DNA from: Atlantibacter sp032062175
GTDB taxonomy: Bacteria; Pseudomonadota; Gammaproteobacteria; Enterobacterales; Enterobacteriaceae
Length of the DNA stretch: 64,000 bases
NCBI RefSeq assembly: GCF_032062175.1
Contig: NZ_DAMBQK010000022.1
Span: 21,487 to 85,486, forward strand
Reading direction: 5' to 3'
The translations under genes and the position numbers were made by a program. The notes beneath the pieces are model-generated. The model ran no database searches, was not told the DNA's origin, and saw only the letters and a list, made by a program, of their open reading frames with translations. Each line of letters starts with the position of its first letter. The first letter of the stretch is position 1. Below are positions 15,074 through 24,941 of this stretch, piece after piece.

Positions 15074-17236
15074 TTACACGGTTTCCAGCTTCGCATAAGC
15101 GGCCACCAGCCACTTGATACCCTGCCCCTGAAACGCAATCTGCAGGCGGCTGTGTTCGCCGCTGCCTTCGAGGTTGACGATGGTGCCTTCACCAAATTTC
15201 GCATGGCGTACGCGCTGGCCCAGCTTGAAGCCGGAATCATTTTCCGCAATCGGTGTACCCATCCGTTGATGGCTTACCGGACGGCTAATGCTGGCGCGCA
15301 GACGAACCTCTTCAATACAGGCTTCCGGCAGTTCGCCAATAAACCGCGACGGACGGTGATAGGTCTCTTTGCCGTACAGGCGACGCGATTCGGCATAGGT
15401 GATGGTCAGTTTCTGCATCGCACGGGTCACACCGACGTAGGCGAGACGGCGCTCTTCTTCCAGACGCCCGCCTTCATCCAGCGACATTTGGCTCGGGAAC
15501 ATACCTTCTTCCATCCCCACGATAAACACCTGCGGGAATTCAAGGCCCTTAGCGGAGTGCAGCGTCATCAGCTGTACCGCGTCCTGCCAGGTATCGGCCT
15601 GCCCCTCGCCCGCTTCCAGCGCCGCATGGGACAAAAATGCCTGTAACGGCATTAAGTCTTCGTCTTCTTCGTTGTAGCTGAACTGGCGCGTTGCCGTCAC
15701 CAGTTCCTCTAAGTTTTCGATACGGGTCTGGCCTTTCTCGCCCTTCTCCTGCTCGTACATCATCCACAGGCCGGAGTCTTTGATAACCCGGTCGGTTTGT
15801 ACGTGGAGCGGCATATCGGCGGTTTCATGCGCCAGCGCGTCGATCAGTTCGTGGAAGCGCTGCAACGCGCTGGCGGCGCGGCCGGCCAGCGCTTTTTCCT
15901 GCAACAGATGGCGGCTGGCCTGCCACAGCGTAAGCTGGTTTTCGCGCGAGGTCTGGCGCACCACGTCCAGAGTACGGTCACCGATACCGCGCGTCGGGGT
16001 ATTCACTACGCGTTCAAACGCCGCGTCGTCGTTGCGGTTGGCGATCAGGCGTAAATAAGAGAGCGCGTCTTTGATTTCCTGGCGTTCGAAGAATCGCATC
16101 CCGCCGTAAATACGGTACGGCATGCTGGCCTGCAACAGCGCCTCTTCCAGCACGCGCGACTGGGCGTTGCTGCGATAAAGAATGGCGCATTTCTCCAGCG
16201 CGCCGCCGCTTTCCTGCCAGGTTTTAATGCGGTTCACCACGAAACGCGCCTCATCCAGTTCGTTGAATGCGCAGTAAAGGGAAATCGGTTCGCCGTCGCT
16301 GCCATCGGTCCACAAATTCTTGCCGAGACGCCCGGCGTTATTGGAAATCAGCGCGTTGGCAGCGTTAAGAATATTGTTGGTAGAGCGATAGTTCTGCTCG
16401 AGGCGGATGGTTTCCGCACCGGGGAAGTCGTTCAGGAAGCGCTGGATATTCTCGACCTGCGCCCCGCGCCAGCCGTAGATCGACTGGTCATCATCGCCCA
16501 CGATCATCACTTTGCCGGTGTCGCCCGCCAGAATGCGGATCCAGGCGTACTGAATGCTGTTGGTGTCCTGGAATTCGTCCACCAGAATATTGGTAAAGCG
16601 TTCGCGGTAGTGGTTAAGGATATGCGGCTTGTTGAGCCACAGCTCATGGGCGCGCAGCAGCAGTTCGGCGAAGTCCACCAGGCCCGCGCGATCGCATGCT
16701 TCCTGATAGGCCTGGTACACCTTCTGCCAGGTTTGCTCGACCGGGTTGCCGTAGCTCTGGATATGGTGCGGACGCAGCCCTTCGTCTTTTTTGCCGTTGA
16801 TAAACCACATCGCCTGGCGCGGCGGCCACTGTTTCTCGTCCAGATTCATGGCTTTGATCAGGCGCTTCAGCAGACGTAACTGATCTTCGCTATCCAGGAT
16901 CTGGAAATCCTGCGGCAATCCGGCATCCATATGGTGCGCACGCAGCAGGCGATGCGCGAGACCGTGGAAGGTCCCCACCCACATGCCGCCCTGGCTGGAG
17001 CCCATAATCTGGCCGATACGATGGCGCATTTCCGCCGCCGCTTTGTTGGTAAAGGTCACCGCCATAATCGAATACGGCGACGCGTTTTCCACCATCATCA
17101 ACCAGGCGATACGGTGAACCAGTACACGCGTCTTACCGCTGCCCGCGCCCGCCAGCACCAGCATATTGCTGCGCGGCGCTGCGACGGCGTCGCGCTGTTT
17201 ATCATTGAGGCCATCAAGCAGGTAAGAAACGTCCAT
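15074..17236 (-). CDS. uvrD: DNA helicase II UvrD
   Basis: Superfamily 1A 3'-5' helicase for nucleotide excision repair, mismatch repair and removal of RecA filaments. It has 720 residues as in E. coli. Walker A is AGAGSGKT with K35; motif II is DEFQDT; motif III is DDDQSIYGWRGA; the C-terminal Tudor-like part ends GQGIKWLVAAYAKLETV. The upstream region carries a perfect LexA box, so SOS induction is expected. Confidence 0.98.
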   Translation of the reverse strand: MDVSYLLDGLNDKQRDAVAAPRSNMLVLAGAGSGKTRVLVHRIAWLMMVENASPYSIMAVTFTNKAAAEMRHRIGQIMGSSQGGMWVGTFHGLAHRLLRAHHMDAGLPQDFQILDSEDQLRLLKRLIKAMNLDEKQWPPRQAMWFINGKKDEGLRPHHIQSYGNPVEQTWQKVYQAYQEACDRAGLVDFAELLLRAHELWLNKPHILNHYRERFTNILVDEFQDTNSIQYAWIRILAGDTGKVMIVGDDDQSIYGWRGAQVENIQRFLNDFPGAETIRLEQNYRSTNNILNAANALISNNAGRLGKNLWTDGSDGEPISLYCAFNELDEARFVVNRIKTWQESGGALEKCAILYRSNAQSRVLEEALLQASMPYRIYGGMRFFERQEIKDALSYLRLIANRNDDAAFERVVNTPTRGIGDRTLDVVRQTSRENQLTLWQASRHLLQEKALAGRAASALQRFHELIDALAHETADMPLHVQTDRVIKDSGLWMMYEQEKGEKGQTRIENLEELVTATRQFSYNEEDEDLMPLQAFLSHAALEAGEGQADTWQDAVQLMTLHSAKGLEFPQVFIVGMEEGMFPSQMSLDEGGRLEEERRLAYVGVTRAMQKLTITYAESRRLYGKETYHRPSRFIGELPEACIEEVRLRASISRPVSHQRMGTPIAENDSGFKLGQRVRHAKFGEGTIVNLEGSGEHSRLQIAFQGQGIKWLVAAYAKLETV

Positions 17237-17270
17237 TGGTACCGCCGGGAAAGAAGGGGCGCACGCACCC

Positions 17271-17324
17271 CTGTGAATTTATACAGAATGGATGAAATTA
17301 TAACAGTGCCGTCAAGGATGCCAA
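17271..17324 (-). promoter_or_regulatory. uvrD promoter with LexA (SOS) box
   Basis: The box CTGTGAATTTATACAG (17271-17286) is a perfect CTGT-N8-ACAG palindrome. On the minus strand it follows -35 TTGGCA (17319-17324) and -10 TATAAT (17297-17302) with a 16-base spacer. The start point would fall at or next to the box, as at E. coli uvrD. The promoter lies in the 3' end of yigB. Confidence 0.85.
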
Positions 17325-18014
17325 CCGTGAAATTTCCACGTGGGGTAATAAGCGGCTGTCGGTGGCGCGCATCAGGCTGGCGTCGCGCAGATTAATCCAG
17401 CACGCCTGCACGCCGCTGCGGATCGCGCCCGCCACGTCGGTGGTAAGGTCATCGCCCACGTGGAGGATTTCACCGGGGCTGATATTGAGTTTTTCCGCCG
17501 CCAGGTGGTACATATCGCTAAACGGCTTGGAGCGGCCATGCGGACCGGCGCGCAGTACAAACTGGAAATAATCGCCCAAACCAAACAGATGCGGATCGGC
17601 GTTGCCGTTGGTGATGGCCACCAGCGGCCATTTTTCAGCCAGCGCTTTCAGGGTGTCGTGCGTTTCCTGCGGCACGTCGATACGGCTGCGCCAGGAGGCG
17701 AAATTCTCCATCGCGGCATCCGCGCCCTTGCGCGCTTCTTGTTCGCTTAACCCCGCGTCGAGCATGGCGCGCTCTACCGCACGGCGACGCCATTCGGTGA
17801 CGTCATGATAAATCTCCGGCTCCGCATGGCGCAGCGCCTGGCGGACGCGGTGGAATTCATCGGCTTCCAGCGCGTTAAGCGACGGATGAAAATTACGCAC
17901 AAATTCAAACGCTTTCTGTTCGGTACGGGTGATCACGGGGACGTTGTCATACAGCGTGTCGTCCAGATCAAAGGTGAGCGCAGAAATCGTGCCCAGCGGG
18001 CGATAAAAATGCAT
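17298..18014 (-). CDS. yigB: HAD phosphatase YigB (FMN phosphatase)
   Basis: HAD-family hydrolase of 238 residues; E. coli YigB dephosphorylates FMN in riboflavin metabolism and has been linked to persister formation. Motif I is FDLDDTLYDN at about residues 15-24; GRSKPFSDMY and HVGDDLTTDV supply motifs III and IV. The start ATG overlaps the xerC stop by one base, consistent with a dapF-yigA-xerC-yigB operon. Confidence 0.95.
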   Translation of the reverse strand: MHFYRPLGTISALTFDLDDTLYDNVPVITRTEQKAFEFVRNFHPSLNALEADEFHRVRQALRHAEPEIYHDVTEWRRRAVERAMLDAGLSEQEARKGADAAMENFASWRSRIDVPQETHDTLKALAEKWPLVAITNGNADPHLFGLGDYFQFVLRAGPHGRSKPFSDMYHLAAEKLNISPGEILHVGDDLTTDVAGAIRSGVQACWINLRDASLMRATDSRLLPHVEISRLASLTALL

Positions 18015-18913
18015 TACGTCTTCCCTCGTTTGGCGCGTGGGTGCGCGGCATCATAGACCGAAGCCAGATGCTGGAAATCAAGATGGGTGTAGATTTGGGT
18101 AGTGGAGAGGTTGGCATGCCCTAACAGCTCCTGGACGCCGCGCAGATCGCCGCTCGACTCCAGCATGTGGGTGGCAAACGAGTGGCGCAATTTATGGGGA
18201 TGCACATGGCTGTTAAGCCCCTGCTTGATGCCCCATTCGGCGAAGCGTTTCTGAACGTTGCGCGCCGAGATACGCTTGCCGGTTTTCGCCAGGAACAGCG
18301 CGTCATCTTCCGGGCCGAACAGCTCGCGCAAATCGAGCCAGTGTTCCGTCCACGCCAGCGCGCTTTTGCCAATCGGCAAGCGTCGCTCTTTGCTGCCTTT
18401 ACCCAGCACCCAGACTTCGCCGGTCATAAGATCAAGATGGCGGCAATCCAGGTTCACCAGCTCCGATAAACGCAGGCCCGCGCCGTACATCACTTCCAGC
18501 ATCGCGCGATCGCGCACGGCGAGCGGATCGTTAAGATCGATATCCAGCAACTGGTTAACGTCATCGACCTCAATATTTTTAGGCAGATGGCGCGGTGGCT
18601 TCGGTGCGGAAATCCCTTTGGCCGGGTTGGCGCTCAGCTCGCCCTGGCTCACCAGCCAGTTAAAGAAGCTGCGTAAGGCCGAGAGGCGCAGCGCCAGGCT
18701 GGAAGCCTGCAAACCGTCGCGACGGCTGCGCACCACGAGGCTGCGAACGATCGCGGCATCGCATTGCCGCCAGAGGGTGATTTTCATGGCGTCCAGCAGC
18801 GCAATAATCGCAGATAGCTGGCGGCCATAGTTGAGGACGGTCAGCGGGCTAAGCTGCCGCTCGACTTTCAGGTAACGCAGAAAACGATCGGCATGTTCCT
18901 GTAACAGCGTCAT
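18014..18913 (-). CDS. xerC: Tyrosine recombinase XerC
   Basis: Acts with XerD at the dif site to resolve chromosome dimers at division. It has 299 residues. An N-terminal SAM-like core-binding domain is followed by the catalytic domain; visible active-site elements are AGLRLSE (Arg), KGSKER (Lys), HKLRHSFATH (His, Arg), GHANLSTTQ (His) and IYTHLDFQ (nucleophilic Tyr). It overlaps yigA by four bases (ATGA) and yigB by one. Confidence 0.97.
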   Translation of the reverse strand: MTLLQEHADRFLRYLKVERQLSPLTVLNYGRQLSAIIALLDAMKITLWRQCDAAIVRSLVVRSRRDGLQASSLALRLSALRSFFNWLVSQGELSANPAKGISAPKPPRHLPKNIEVDDVNQLLDIDLNDPLAVRDRAMLEVMYGAGLRLSELVNLDCRHLDLMTGEVWVLGKGSKERRLPIGKSALAWTEHWLDLRELFGPEDDALFLAKTGKRISARNVQKRFAEWGIKQGLNSHVHPHKLRHSFATHMLESSGDLRGVQELLGHANLSTTQIYTHLDFQHLASVYDAAHPRAKRGKT

Positions 18914-19614
18914 ACGCGTTCAACCCAACGCTCCAGCAGTTCCGGCAACATCAGAGACAGCTCATGGAGCAGTTGAGTGCCCTGGCCAGGTTGATAGTGT
19001 TGCGGATCGCGGCTGGTGAACATCACCACGCCTAATGCTTCATCACCGCCCATTAACGACATCGCCACCGAACCAATCGCTTTAGCTTCCGGCAACACCA
19101 CCAGCAGTTCTGGCCCGTTTAACGGACCGAGGTAGTGATTTTCATGGCCCAGACGCTGAATGCGCAGTGGCTCGAACGCCTGGCGTGACAGCGCCAGATG
19201 GGTGAAATCCGACGGCGCGCCGATGCGCCAGCAGTCGGCAAACAGGCGCACGGACGCGCCCGCAAGCCCCATTTCTCTGGCCCAGCGATGCAGGCGGTTG
19301 AGCATTTCCTGCAAACTGGGCGCAGACGCCAGCCGCCCCTGTAGCTTTAACAGACGATAAAACAGCCCTTCGTTAGCGCTGGCCTGCTCCATCAGCAGCG
19401 ACATATTCTCTTCCAGCTGGTTGATATGGTTTCTGGCGCGCGCCATGTGCCACTCCACCAGCGATACCGTTCCGCGTACCGGATGCGGTACCCGCATTTG
19501 CTCGGCAAGCGCGGCGTTGCGGATAAAGAAGTCAGGGTTGCGCAGCAGATATTCGCAGACTGCGCTGTCGTCCATCTCGGCAAGGAGCGCTTGCGGTTCC
19601 CCGATATTATTCAT
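18910..19614 (-). CDS. yigA: DUF484 family protein YigA
   Basis: Conserved protein of 234 residues (235 in E. coli) between dapF and xerC, with no established function. The C-terminal half looks GAF-like. A coiled segment surrounds HINQLEENMSLLMEQA. The ATG at 19612-19614 overlaps the dapF stop (ATGA), which decides the start; the open frame extends 53 codons further upstream inside dapF. Confidence 0.93.
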   Translation of the reverse strand: MNNIGEPQALLAEMDDSAVCEYLLRNPDFFIRNAALAEQMRVPHPVRGTVSLVEWHMARARNHINQLEENMSLLMEQASANEGLFYRLLKLQGRLASAPSLQEMLNRLHRWAREMGLAGASVRLFADCWRIGAPSDFTHLALSRQAFEPLRIQRLGHENHYLGPLNGPELLVVLPEAKAIGSVAMSLMGGDEALGVVMFTSRDPQHYQPGQGTQLLHELSLMLPELLERWVERV

Positions 19615-20435
19615 AAATGTATAAATCCATCGTAAACATGAGCAGCCGGGCCCGTCATATATAACGGATTTCCCGGCCCTTTCCAGGCAATATCCAGCAG
19701 GCCGCCAGGCAGTTCTACCCGCACCTGCTCGGCCAGTAATCCCTGGGAAATGCCGACCGCCACGGCGGCACACGCGCCGCTACCGCAAGCCTGGGTTTCA
19801 CCTGCGCCACGCTCGAAAACACGTAACCGGATATGGCTGGAGGTCACCACCTGCATAAAACCGATATTCGCCCGCTCCGGAAAACGCTCATGATTTTCCA
19901 GAACCGGGCCGAGGGTTTCTACCGCGGCGGTATCAACACTGTCGACCTGCAATACGCAGTGCGGGTTCCCCATGGAAACCACGCCGCACATTATGGTTTG
20001 CTCGGCGGCGCGCATGATATAGGTCTTTTCCGCCTTGTTGGCGCGAAACGGCACCTGTGAAGGCTCAAAATTCGGCTCGCCCATGTTCACCCGCACTAAA
20101 TCATCTTCATTGACTGTCAATACCATGCGGCCATTGGCGGTGCTTACGCGGATGTCGCGTTTGTTGGTCAGCCCTTTCAGGCGCACAAACCGTGCGAAGC
20201 AGCGCGCGCCGTTTCCGCACTGGGAAACCTCGCTGCCGTCCGCATTAAAGATGCGGTAATGGAAATCGAGATCGGGATCGTAGGGCGGCTCTACCACCAG
20301 CAACTGGTCAAAGCCAACCCCAAGATGGCGATCCGCCAGGCGGCGGATTAATTCTGGCGAAAAGAAGACGTTCTGTGTGACCGCGTCGACGACCATAAAG
20401 TCATTACCCAGGCCATGCATTTTGGAAAACTGCAT
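19611..20435 (-). CDS. dapF: Diaminopimelate epimerase
   Basis: Converts LL- to meso-diaminopimelate for lysine and peptidoglycan synthesis. It is cofactor-independent and uses two cysteines. It has 274 residues as in E. coli. C73 lies in SQCGNGARC and the second catalytic cysteine in ACGSGACAA. It is the likely first structural gene after lptM in an operon reading dapF-yigA-xerC-yigB. Confidence 0.97.
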   Translation of the reverse strand: MQFSKMHGLGNDFMVVDAVTQNVFFSPELIRRLADRHLGVGFDQLLVVEPPYDPDLDFHYRIFNADGSEVSQCGNGARCFARFVRLKGLTNKRDIRVSTANGRMVLTVNEDDLVRVNMGEPNFEPSQVPFRANKAEKTYIMRAAEQTIMCGVVSMGNPHCVLQVDSVDTAAVETLGPVLENHERFPERANIGFMQVVTSSHIRLRVFERGAGETQACGSGACAAVAVGISQGLLAEQVRVELPGGLLDIAWKGPGNPLYMTGPAAHVYDGFIHL

Positions 20436-20472
20436 TTTTCACTCCGTAAGCGCGGTGACAAATCGTTATCGA

Positions 20473-20676
20473 TCAGTAAATCACCTGAGTCGGCTGATCG
20501 TTCTGGCCGCGATCGTTACGGTCGGGCATGGTGGATTGGGTATTATCCTGCACCGGACGCGTCGGCGGCGGGGCTTTCTTATCCGCAGGCGGGAAGTAAA
20601 GTGGCCCTTTCAGGCCGCATCCCGTAAGGCTTGCAAACGCCAGCACCACGGCCAGTGAGCAAAGAATTTTCTTCAT
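20473..20676 (-). CDS. lptM: LPS-transport-associated lipoprotein LptM (YifL)
   Basis: Small lipoprotein of 67 residues. Residues 1-19 form a lipoprotein signal with lipobox LTGC and acylated C20, followed by GLKGPLYFPP and a low-complexity tail. In E. coli LptM binds the LptDE translocon and helps LptD disulfide maturation. It lies 37 bp upstream of dapF on the same strand and diverges from cyaY. Confidence 0.93.
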   Translation of the reverse strand: MKKILCSLAVVLAFASLTGCGLKGPLYFPPADKKAPPPTRPVQDNTQSTMPDRNDRGQNDQPTQVIY

Positions 20677-20847
20677 TATGAATGCCTGTAGTTAATGCTT
20701 TGCTTTCTATCATCGCAGGAGAAGCCGCAAAAGCAAGAGTTTGCCATCGTCAATCTCCTGTTCCCGGTAAAACGCGCGCAGCGGCAAGGTTTCTATTCAG
20801 ATCCAGAGCTTTTATACTTTCGCCATAACTCACAACAGGAAACAGAC

Positions 20848-21168
20848 ATGAACGACAGTGAATTTCATCGCCTTGCCGATGGCCTGTGGCAGACCATCGA
20901 AGAACGTATCGACGATTACGACGGTGAAACCGATATCGACTGTGAAATCAACGGCGGCGTGCTGACCTTAAGCTTTGAAAACGGCAGCAAAATCATCATT
21001 AACCGCCAGGAGCCACTGCATCAGGTCTGGCTGGCAACCAAAGAGGGCGGCTACCATTTCGATTTACGTGACGGTGAATGGGTGTGCGATCGTAGCGGCG
21101 AGAAATTCTGGTCTTTGCTGGAAACCGCCTGCACGCAGCAAGCGGGCGAACTCGTCAGCTTTCGCTGA
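20848..21168 (+). CDS. cyaY: Bacterial frataxin CyaY
   Basis: Iron-binding frataxin homologue that modulates iron-sulphur cluster assembly through IscS. It has 106 residues as in E. coli, with the acidic N-terminal helix (FHRLADGLWQTIEERIDDYD) and the beta-sheet core ending in LVSFR. The ATG follows CACAGGAAAC-type ribosome binding sequence (CAACAGGAAAC). It is convergent with cyaA: the two stop codons directly abut. Confidence 0.97.
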   Translation: MNDSEFHRLADGLWQTIEERIDDYDGETDIDCEINGGVLTLSFENGSKIIINRQEPLHQVWLATKEGGYHFDLRDGEWVCDRSGEKFWSLLETACTQQAGELVSFR

Positions 21169-23715
21169 TTACGACTGGTACTGTTGCAGCAACGGCGTGG
21201 TGTCGTCCTGACGGGGCGGCACTATGTTAGTAATCGCCTGGCTGCGGTACGGGATCACCTGATTGCGGCCATCAATATTCACAATCTGGTAGAACTGCGG
21301 CAGGTTGAAGTTGATAAAGCTGGAACCGTAGGTGAAGCGGTCATGCGATGACGAGTAGAAACGGCTAACGTCGCGTACCAGTTCTTCAATGCTGCCTTCG
21401 CAGTGGTGATAAACCTCGGCGCGGTTGCTCTCGTCGAGTATGTAGATGTTAAAGCCGCTATCGTCTTTTGTGTTCTCAAAGAAGAACTGAATAATCCCTT
21501 CGCTGGCGTAGCCGTCTACCACTGCCGGCAATTTCACCTGGTTGGTTTCAACCTGTACCGACAAGCCATGCAGCTTGTTATGGGAAATCGCGCCGTAGAA
21601 CTCGATCGCGTTTTCCAGCTTCTGCACGGAAACGTTCACGCGCTCAAAGAACAAGCCCCACGTCTGCCCGGCTACGCGCAACGCTTTAAAGCGGCCCGGT
21701 TCGAGACGGGTGCTGGATAAGCGGAATTCAATGCATTCAGACACTAACTGCTGCACGCGGGTGCGGATCAGGCCGCGCAGATGTTGGCTGTAGCAGAACA
21801 CTTCCACGCTGTCCGGCGGCGCGGCATCCTGGTGCATTTTGCCGAGAATGGTTTTCAGCGCCTCGATCATCGCCTGCTCACCGTTGAAATGCAGGGTGCG
21901 CACCTCGTTCCACGAGTTGCGGTACAGCAGGTCAATACTGCCGATCAGGCATTTTTGCTCTTCGCCGAAGCTCAGCACGTCCAGCTTTCTGAAATCGAAA
22001 TGCACCACCTGGTTACGGAACGCGGCAGTCGGGTCGTATTCGAGGTTGACGATAATCGCCAGGTGACGGATTTCGCACGGGCTATACAGCGCTTTCGGCG
22101 TTGGCGCGGGCAAACGCAGTGGGAAATGGCTGGAGACATCCGCTACCATCTCCTGCAATTTTGCCAGGTCGCAAATACCGTTGCCCTTAATAAACAGGCG
22201 GGTGCGCGACGTGAGCAGGCCGTTAAACCAGGCCCAGGCCACCAGCTTATTAAGATAACGGTTATATTCCAGCGGTTGATGGCTGATGATCGATTCCATG
22301 TTCGGCGCGCGGTTATAGAGATACCAGCCGCTGCGGTTGGCGCGGCCCTGCGGAACATGAATAAAGGTCAGCGTCGGCTCAGAGAGATCCGGCGAAATTT
22401 GCGGGTTCACCAAAGTGACTTTACCCGGCAGGGCTTCAAAAGCCGCATACAGTTTGCGGGTCAGAACGCCGATATCCTGCGGGCTTGCCGAGACGCTCAG
22501 GTTATTGCGACGCGCAAAGCGGATCAGGTTACGGTAGCTTTGCATCATGGCGTCGAGCAGTTCGTTATGCGCTTCGCGAACCTGGTCGATCTTCCAGTTA
22601 GCACGGTTATCCAGCATAGTTAAGCGCGCCTCGTCCCAACCCCAGCTTTTCACCATTTGGCTGATAACTTCACGACGCCAGCCCACACAGGCACGCTCGC
22701 GGGAGAGTTTCTCGCACACTTTCAGGTAGAAACAGCGGCGCACCAAATCCAGACGGGCGGTATCTTCGATCTGCTCCAGATATTCCGTTACGCGTTCCAG
22801 CATCATGCAGTAGGAATCGAGGCCGAACGAGACGATTTCACCGTCGTGCAGGCGCTGTTTAATGTCTTTTGCCAGCAGGCGCGGATTCGGGTATTCCCAG
22901 GAATACGCCTCCAGCAGCAGGGTTTTCAATACCGCTTTGTACGGGGAATCGATGCTTTTATACAGTTGCCACAGGCTGGCGCCGAAATACTCTTCCGCCG
23001 ACAGCGAACTCAAGCCGCCAAGATCGAGCCATTCGTTAGGCGTCAACACGCCCTGCGCGTACAGCGTCATAACATAATCGTCGTAATGCTCTTCTTCTTC
23101 GCACGGCACCATGTTCCACAGGATGCGTTTACCGGCCAGACGTACGGCGGTGCGATAAAACTCATCCAGCAGCAGAATGTGCTGAGTCGAGCCGCAGTCT
23201 TCGCCGCCCAGGCTGCCGCTTTCGTTATGGCGGAAGCGGTTTTCATCAATCAGGAAGAAGCTAACTTCGACGCCCAGCGACGCGGCCCAGCTTTCCAGCA
23301 GGCTACATTTGCGTTGCAGCAACCGGCGTTCTTCATTATCGAGCCAGGCCTGGTGGCAGACCCAGATATCCAGGTCGGATGAACAGCTCTGCCCGACGGA
23401 CGAGGTGCTGCCCATGGTGTAAAGACCGGTGATCGGCAATTCGCCCTGAGGCATTTCACGCGGAATCAGGCCGCGCTTCAGTTCAAGCTCGTTCAGGTAG
23501 TGGCGTTGGGTTTCATCAGGCGTGTAGAGGCAGATGCCACGGGGAACGTTACCATCGAGGTAACCCGGCATCAGCGGGTGGTGATAGTGTAGCAATGTCG
23601 GCAGCAGACTGTAGACCTGTTGGAAAGCAGGCCCCATGGCAGCAAGAGCGCGATCCACGCGCAATTGATTGATGGCATCCAGTCTCTGTTTTAGGGTCTC
23701 AATATAGAGGTACAA
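21169..23715 (-). CDS. cyaA: Class I adenylate cyclase
   Basis: Makes cAMP for the CRP system; activity is controlled through the glucose PTS (EIIA-Glc) acting on the C-terminal regulatory half. It has 848 residues, the E. coli length. The N-terminal nucleotidyltransferase site is visible as GSTSSVGQSCSSDLDIW with D114 and D116. Translation starts at a TTG (23713-23715), as in E. coli, which keeps expression low. A CRP-like site lies upstream. Confidence 0.98.
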   Translation of the reverse strand: MYLYIETLKQRLDAINQLRVDRALAAMGPAFQQVYSLLPTLLHYHHPLMPGYLDGNVPRGICLYTPDETQRHYLNELELKRGLIPREMPQGELPITGLYTMGSTSSVGQSCSSDLDIWVCHQAWLDNEERRLLQRKCSLLESWAASLGVEVSFFLIDENRFRHNESGSLGGEDCGSTQHILLLDEFYRTAVRLAGKRILWNMVPCEEEEHYDDYVMTLYAQGVLTPNEWLDLGGLSSLSAEEYFGASLWQLYKSIDSPYKAVLKTLLLEAYSWEYPNPRLLAKDIKQRLHDGEIVSFGLDSYCMMLERVTEYLEQIEDTARLDLVRRCFYLKVCEKLSRERACVGWRREVISQMVKSWGWDEARLTMLDNRANWKIDQVREAHNELLDAMMQSYRNLIRFARRNNLSVSASPQDIGVLTRKLYAAFEALPGKVTLVNPQISPDLSEPTLTFIHVPQGRANRSGWYLYNRAPNMESIISHQPLEYNRYLNKLVAWAWFNGLLTSRTRLFIKGNGICDLAKLQEMVADVSSHFPLRLPAPTPKALYSPCEIRHLAIIVNLEYDPTAAFRNQVVHFDFRKLDVLSFGEEQKCLIGSIDLLYRNSWNEVRTLHFNGEQAMIEALKTILGKMHQDAAPPDSVEVFCYSQHLRGLIRTRVQQLVSECIEFRLSSTRLEPGRFKALRVAGQTWGLFFERVNVSVQKLENAIEFYGAISHNKLHGLSVQVETNQVKLPAVVDGYASEGIIQFFFENTKDDSGFNIYILDESNRAEVYHHCEGSIEELVRDVSRFYSSSHDRFTYGSSFINFNLPQFYQIVNIDGRNQVIPYRSQAITNIVPPRQDDTTPLLQQYQS

Positions 23716-23808
23716 GACATATCGCCTGATGATTGCACTATTTCGGAAAACTGCCGCGTTTGTCGCCTTATCGCATTTTGCCTGGAGAGGCCGACATTCG
23801 GCTTAAAA

Positions 23809-23824
23809 CGTGATCAATTTAACA
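23809..23824 (-). promoter_or_regulatory. CRP-binding site in the cyaA promoter region
   Basis: On the minus strand TGTTAAATTGATCACG fits TGTGA-N6-TCACA with one mismatch in each half. Its position about 95 bases upstream of the cyaA start matches the E. coli site through which cAMP-CRP represses cyaA. The rest of 23716-23999 is the divergent cyaA/hemC regulatory region. Confidence 0.7.
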
Positions 23825-23999
23825 CCTTGCGGGTTGACCGTAAAGGAAGTTGCGCTACATATCCATTGTAGCATTGAAAGCCCGCTTCGGAGTCTTAGAA
23901 CAAGACGTATATCCCTCTTTCCTGCTAAAACCCGTTAAAACTGACACTGTTCTGGTTACAATGTTAGGATGGTAAATGGACGAATTAACGGTAACAAGC

Positions 24000-24941
24000 A
24001 TGTTAGACAATGTACTAAGAATTGCCACCCGCCAAAGCCCGCTCGCACTCTGGCAAGCACATTATGTCAAAAACCGTCTGGAGGCGTTTCATCCCGGATT
24101 AACAGTTGAACTGGTGCCGATGGTGACCAAAGGCGACATTATTCTTGATACCCCGCTGGCGAAAGTGGGCGGCAAGGGTTTGTTCGTTAAAGAGCTGGAA
24201 CTGGCATTGCTTGAAGGCCGTGCTGATATCGCTGTGCATTCCATGAAAGACGTGCCGGTGGAGTTCCCGGAAGGGCTGGGTCTGGTGACCATTTGCGAGC
24301 GCGAAGATCCGCGCGATGCGTTTGTCTCTAACCGTTTCGCCAGCCTCGACGATATGCCTGCCGGCAGCGTGGTTGGTACCTCCAGCCTGCGCCGCCAGTG
24401 CCAAATCGCCGAGCGCCGTCCTGATTTAGAAATCCGCTCGCTGCGCGGCAACGTCGGCACCCGTCTGAGCAAACTCGATAACGGCGACTACGATGCCATT
24501 ATTCTCGCCGTTGCCGGTTTAAAACGTCTGGATCTGGACGCCCGCATCGGTTACGCCATGCCTGCCGACGTCTCCCTTCCCGCCGTGGGCCAGGGCGCGG
24601 TCGGCATTGAATGCCGCCTTGATGACACGCGCACCCGTGAATTACTGGCACCGCTGAACCATGATGAAACCGCCCTTCGCGTTAGCGCCGAACGCGCCAT
24701 GAATACCCGCCTCGAAGGCGGTTGCCAGGTGCCGATCGGCAGTTATGCGGAGATCGATAACGGCGAGATCTGGCTGCGGGCGCTGGTCGGCGCGCCGGAT
24801 GGATCGCAGGTGATCCGTGGCGAACGCCGCGGTCCGGCGCAGGACGCGGAAAAAATGGGCGTCTCGCTGGCGGAAGAACTGCTGGAAAACGGCGCGCGCG
24901 CCATTCTGGCTGAAGTTTATGACGGAGACGCACCGGCATGA
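24000..24941 (+). CDS. hemC: Porphobilinogen deaminase (hydroxymethylbilane synthase)
   Basis: Condenses four porphobilinogens to hydroxymethylbilane. It has 313 residues as in E. coli. Family stretches include IATRQSPLALWQ, VGGKGLFVKELE and HSMKDVP. The dipyrromethane cofactor cysteine lies in EGGCQVPIGSY. I chose the ATG at 24000 (MLDNVLRIATRQ); an upstream ATG at 23976 would add eight residues. It overlaps hemD by four bases. Confidence 0.97.
   Translation: MLDNVLRIATRQSPLALWQAHYVKNRLEAFHPGLTVELVPMVTKGDIILDTPLAKVGGKGLFVKELELALLEGRADIAVHSMKDVPVEFPEGLGLVTICEREDPRDAFVSNRFASLDDMPAGSVVGTSSLRRQCQIAERRPDLEIRSLRGNVGTRLSKLDNGDYDAIILAVAGLKRLDLDARIGYAMPADVSLPAVGQGAVGIECRLDDTRTRELLAPLNHDETALRVSAERAMNTRLEGGCQVPIGSYAEIDNGEIWLRALVGAPDGSQVIRGERRGPAQDAEKMGVSLAEELLENGARAILAEVYDGDAPA

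Noticed and set aside
14951..15646. 231-codon plus-strand open frame
   Set aside because: Mostly antisense to the 3' end of uvrD; composition is that of a reverse-strand shadow.
21781..22623. 280-codon plus-strand open frame
   Set aside because: Antisense to cyaA, which is full length and conserved.
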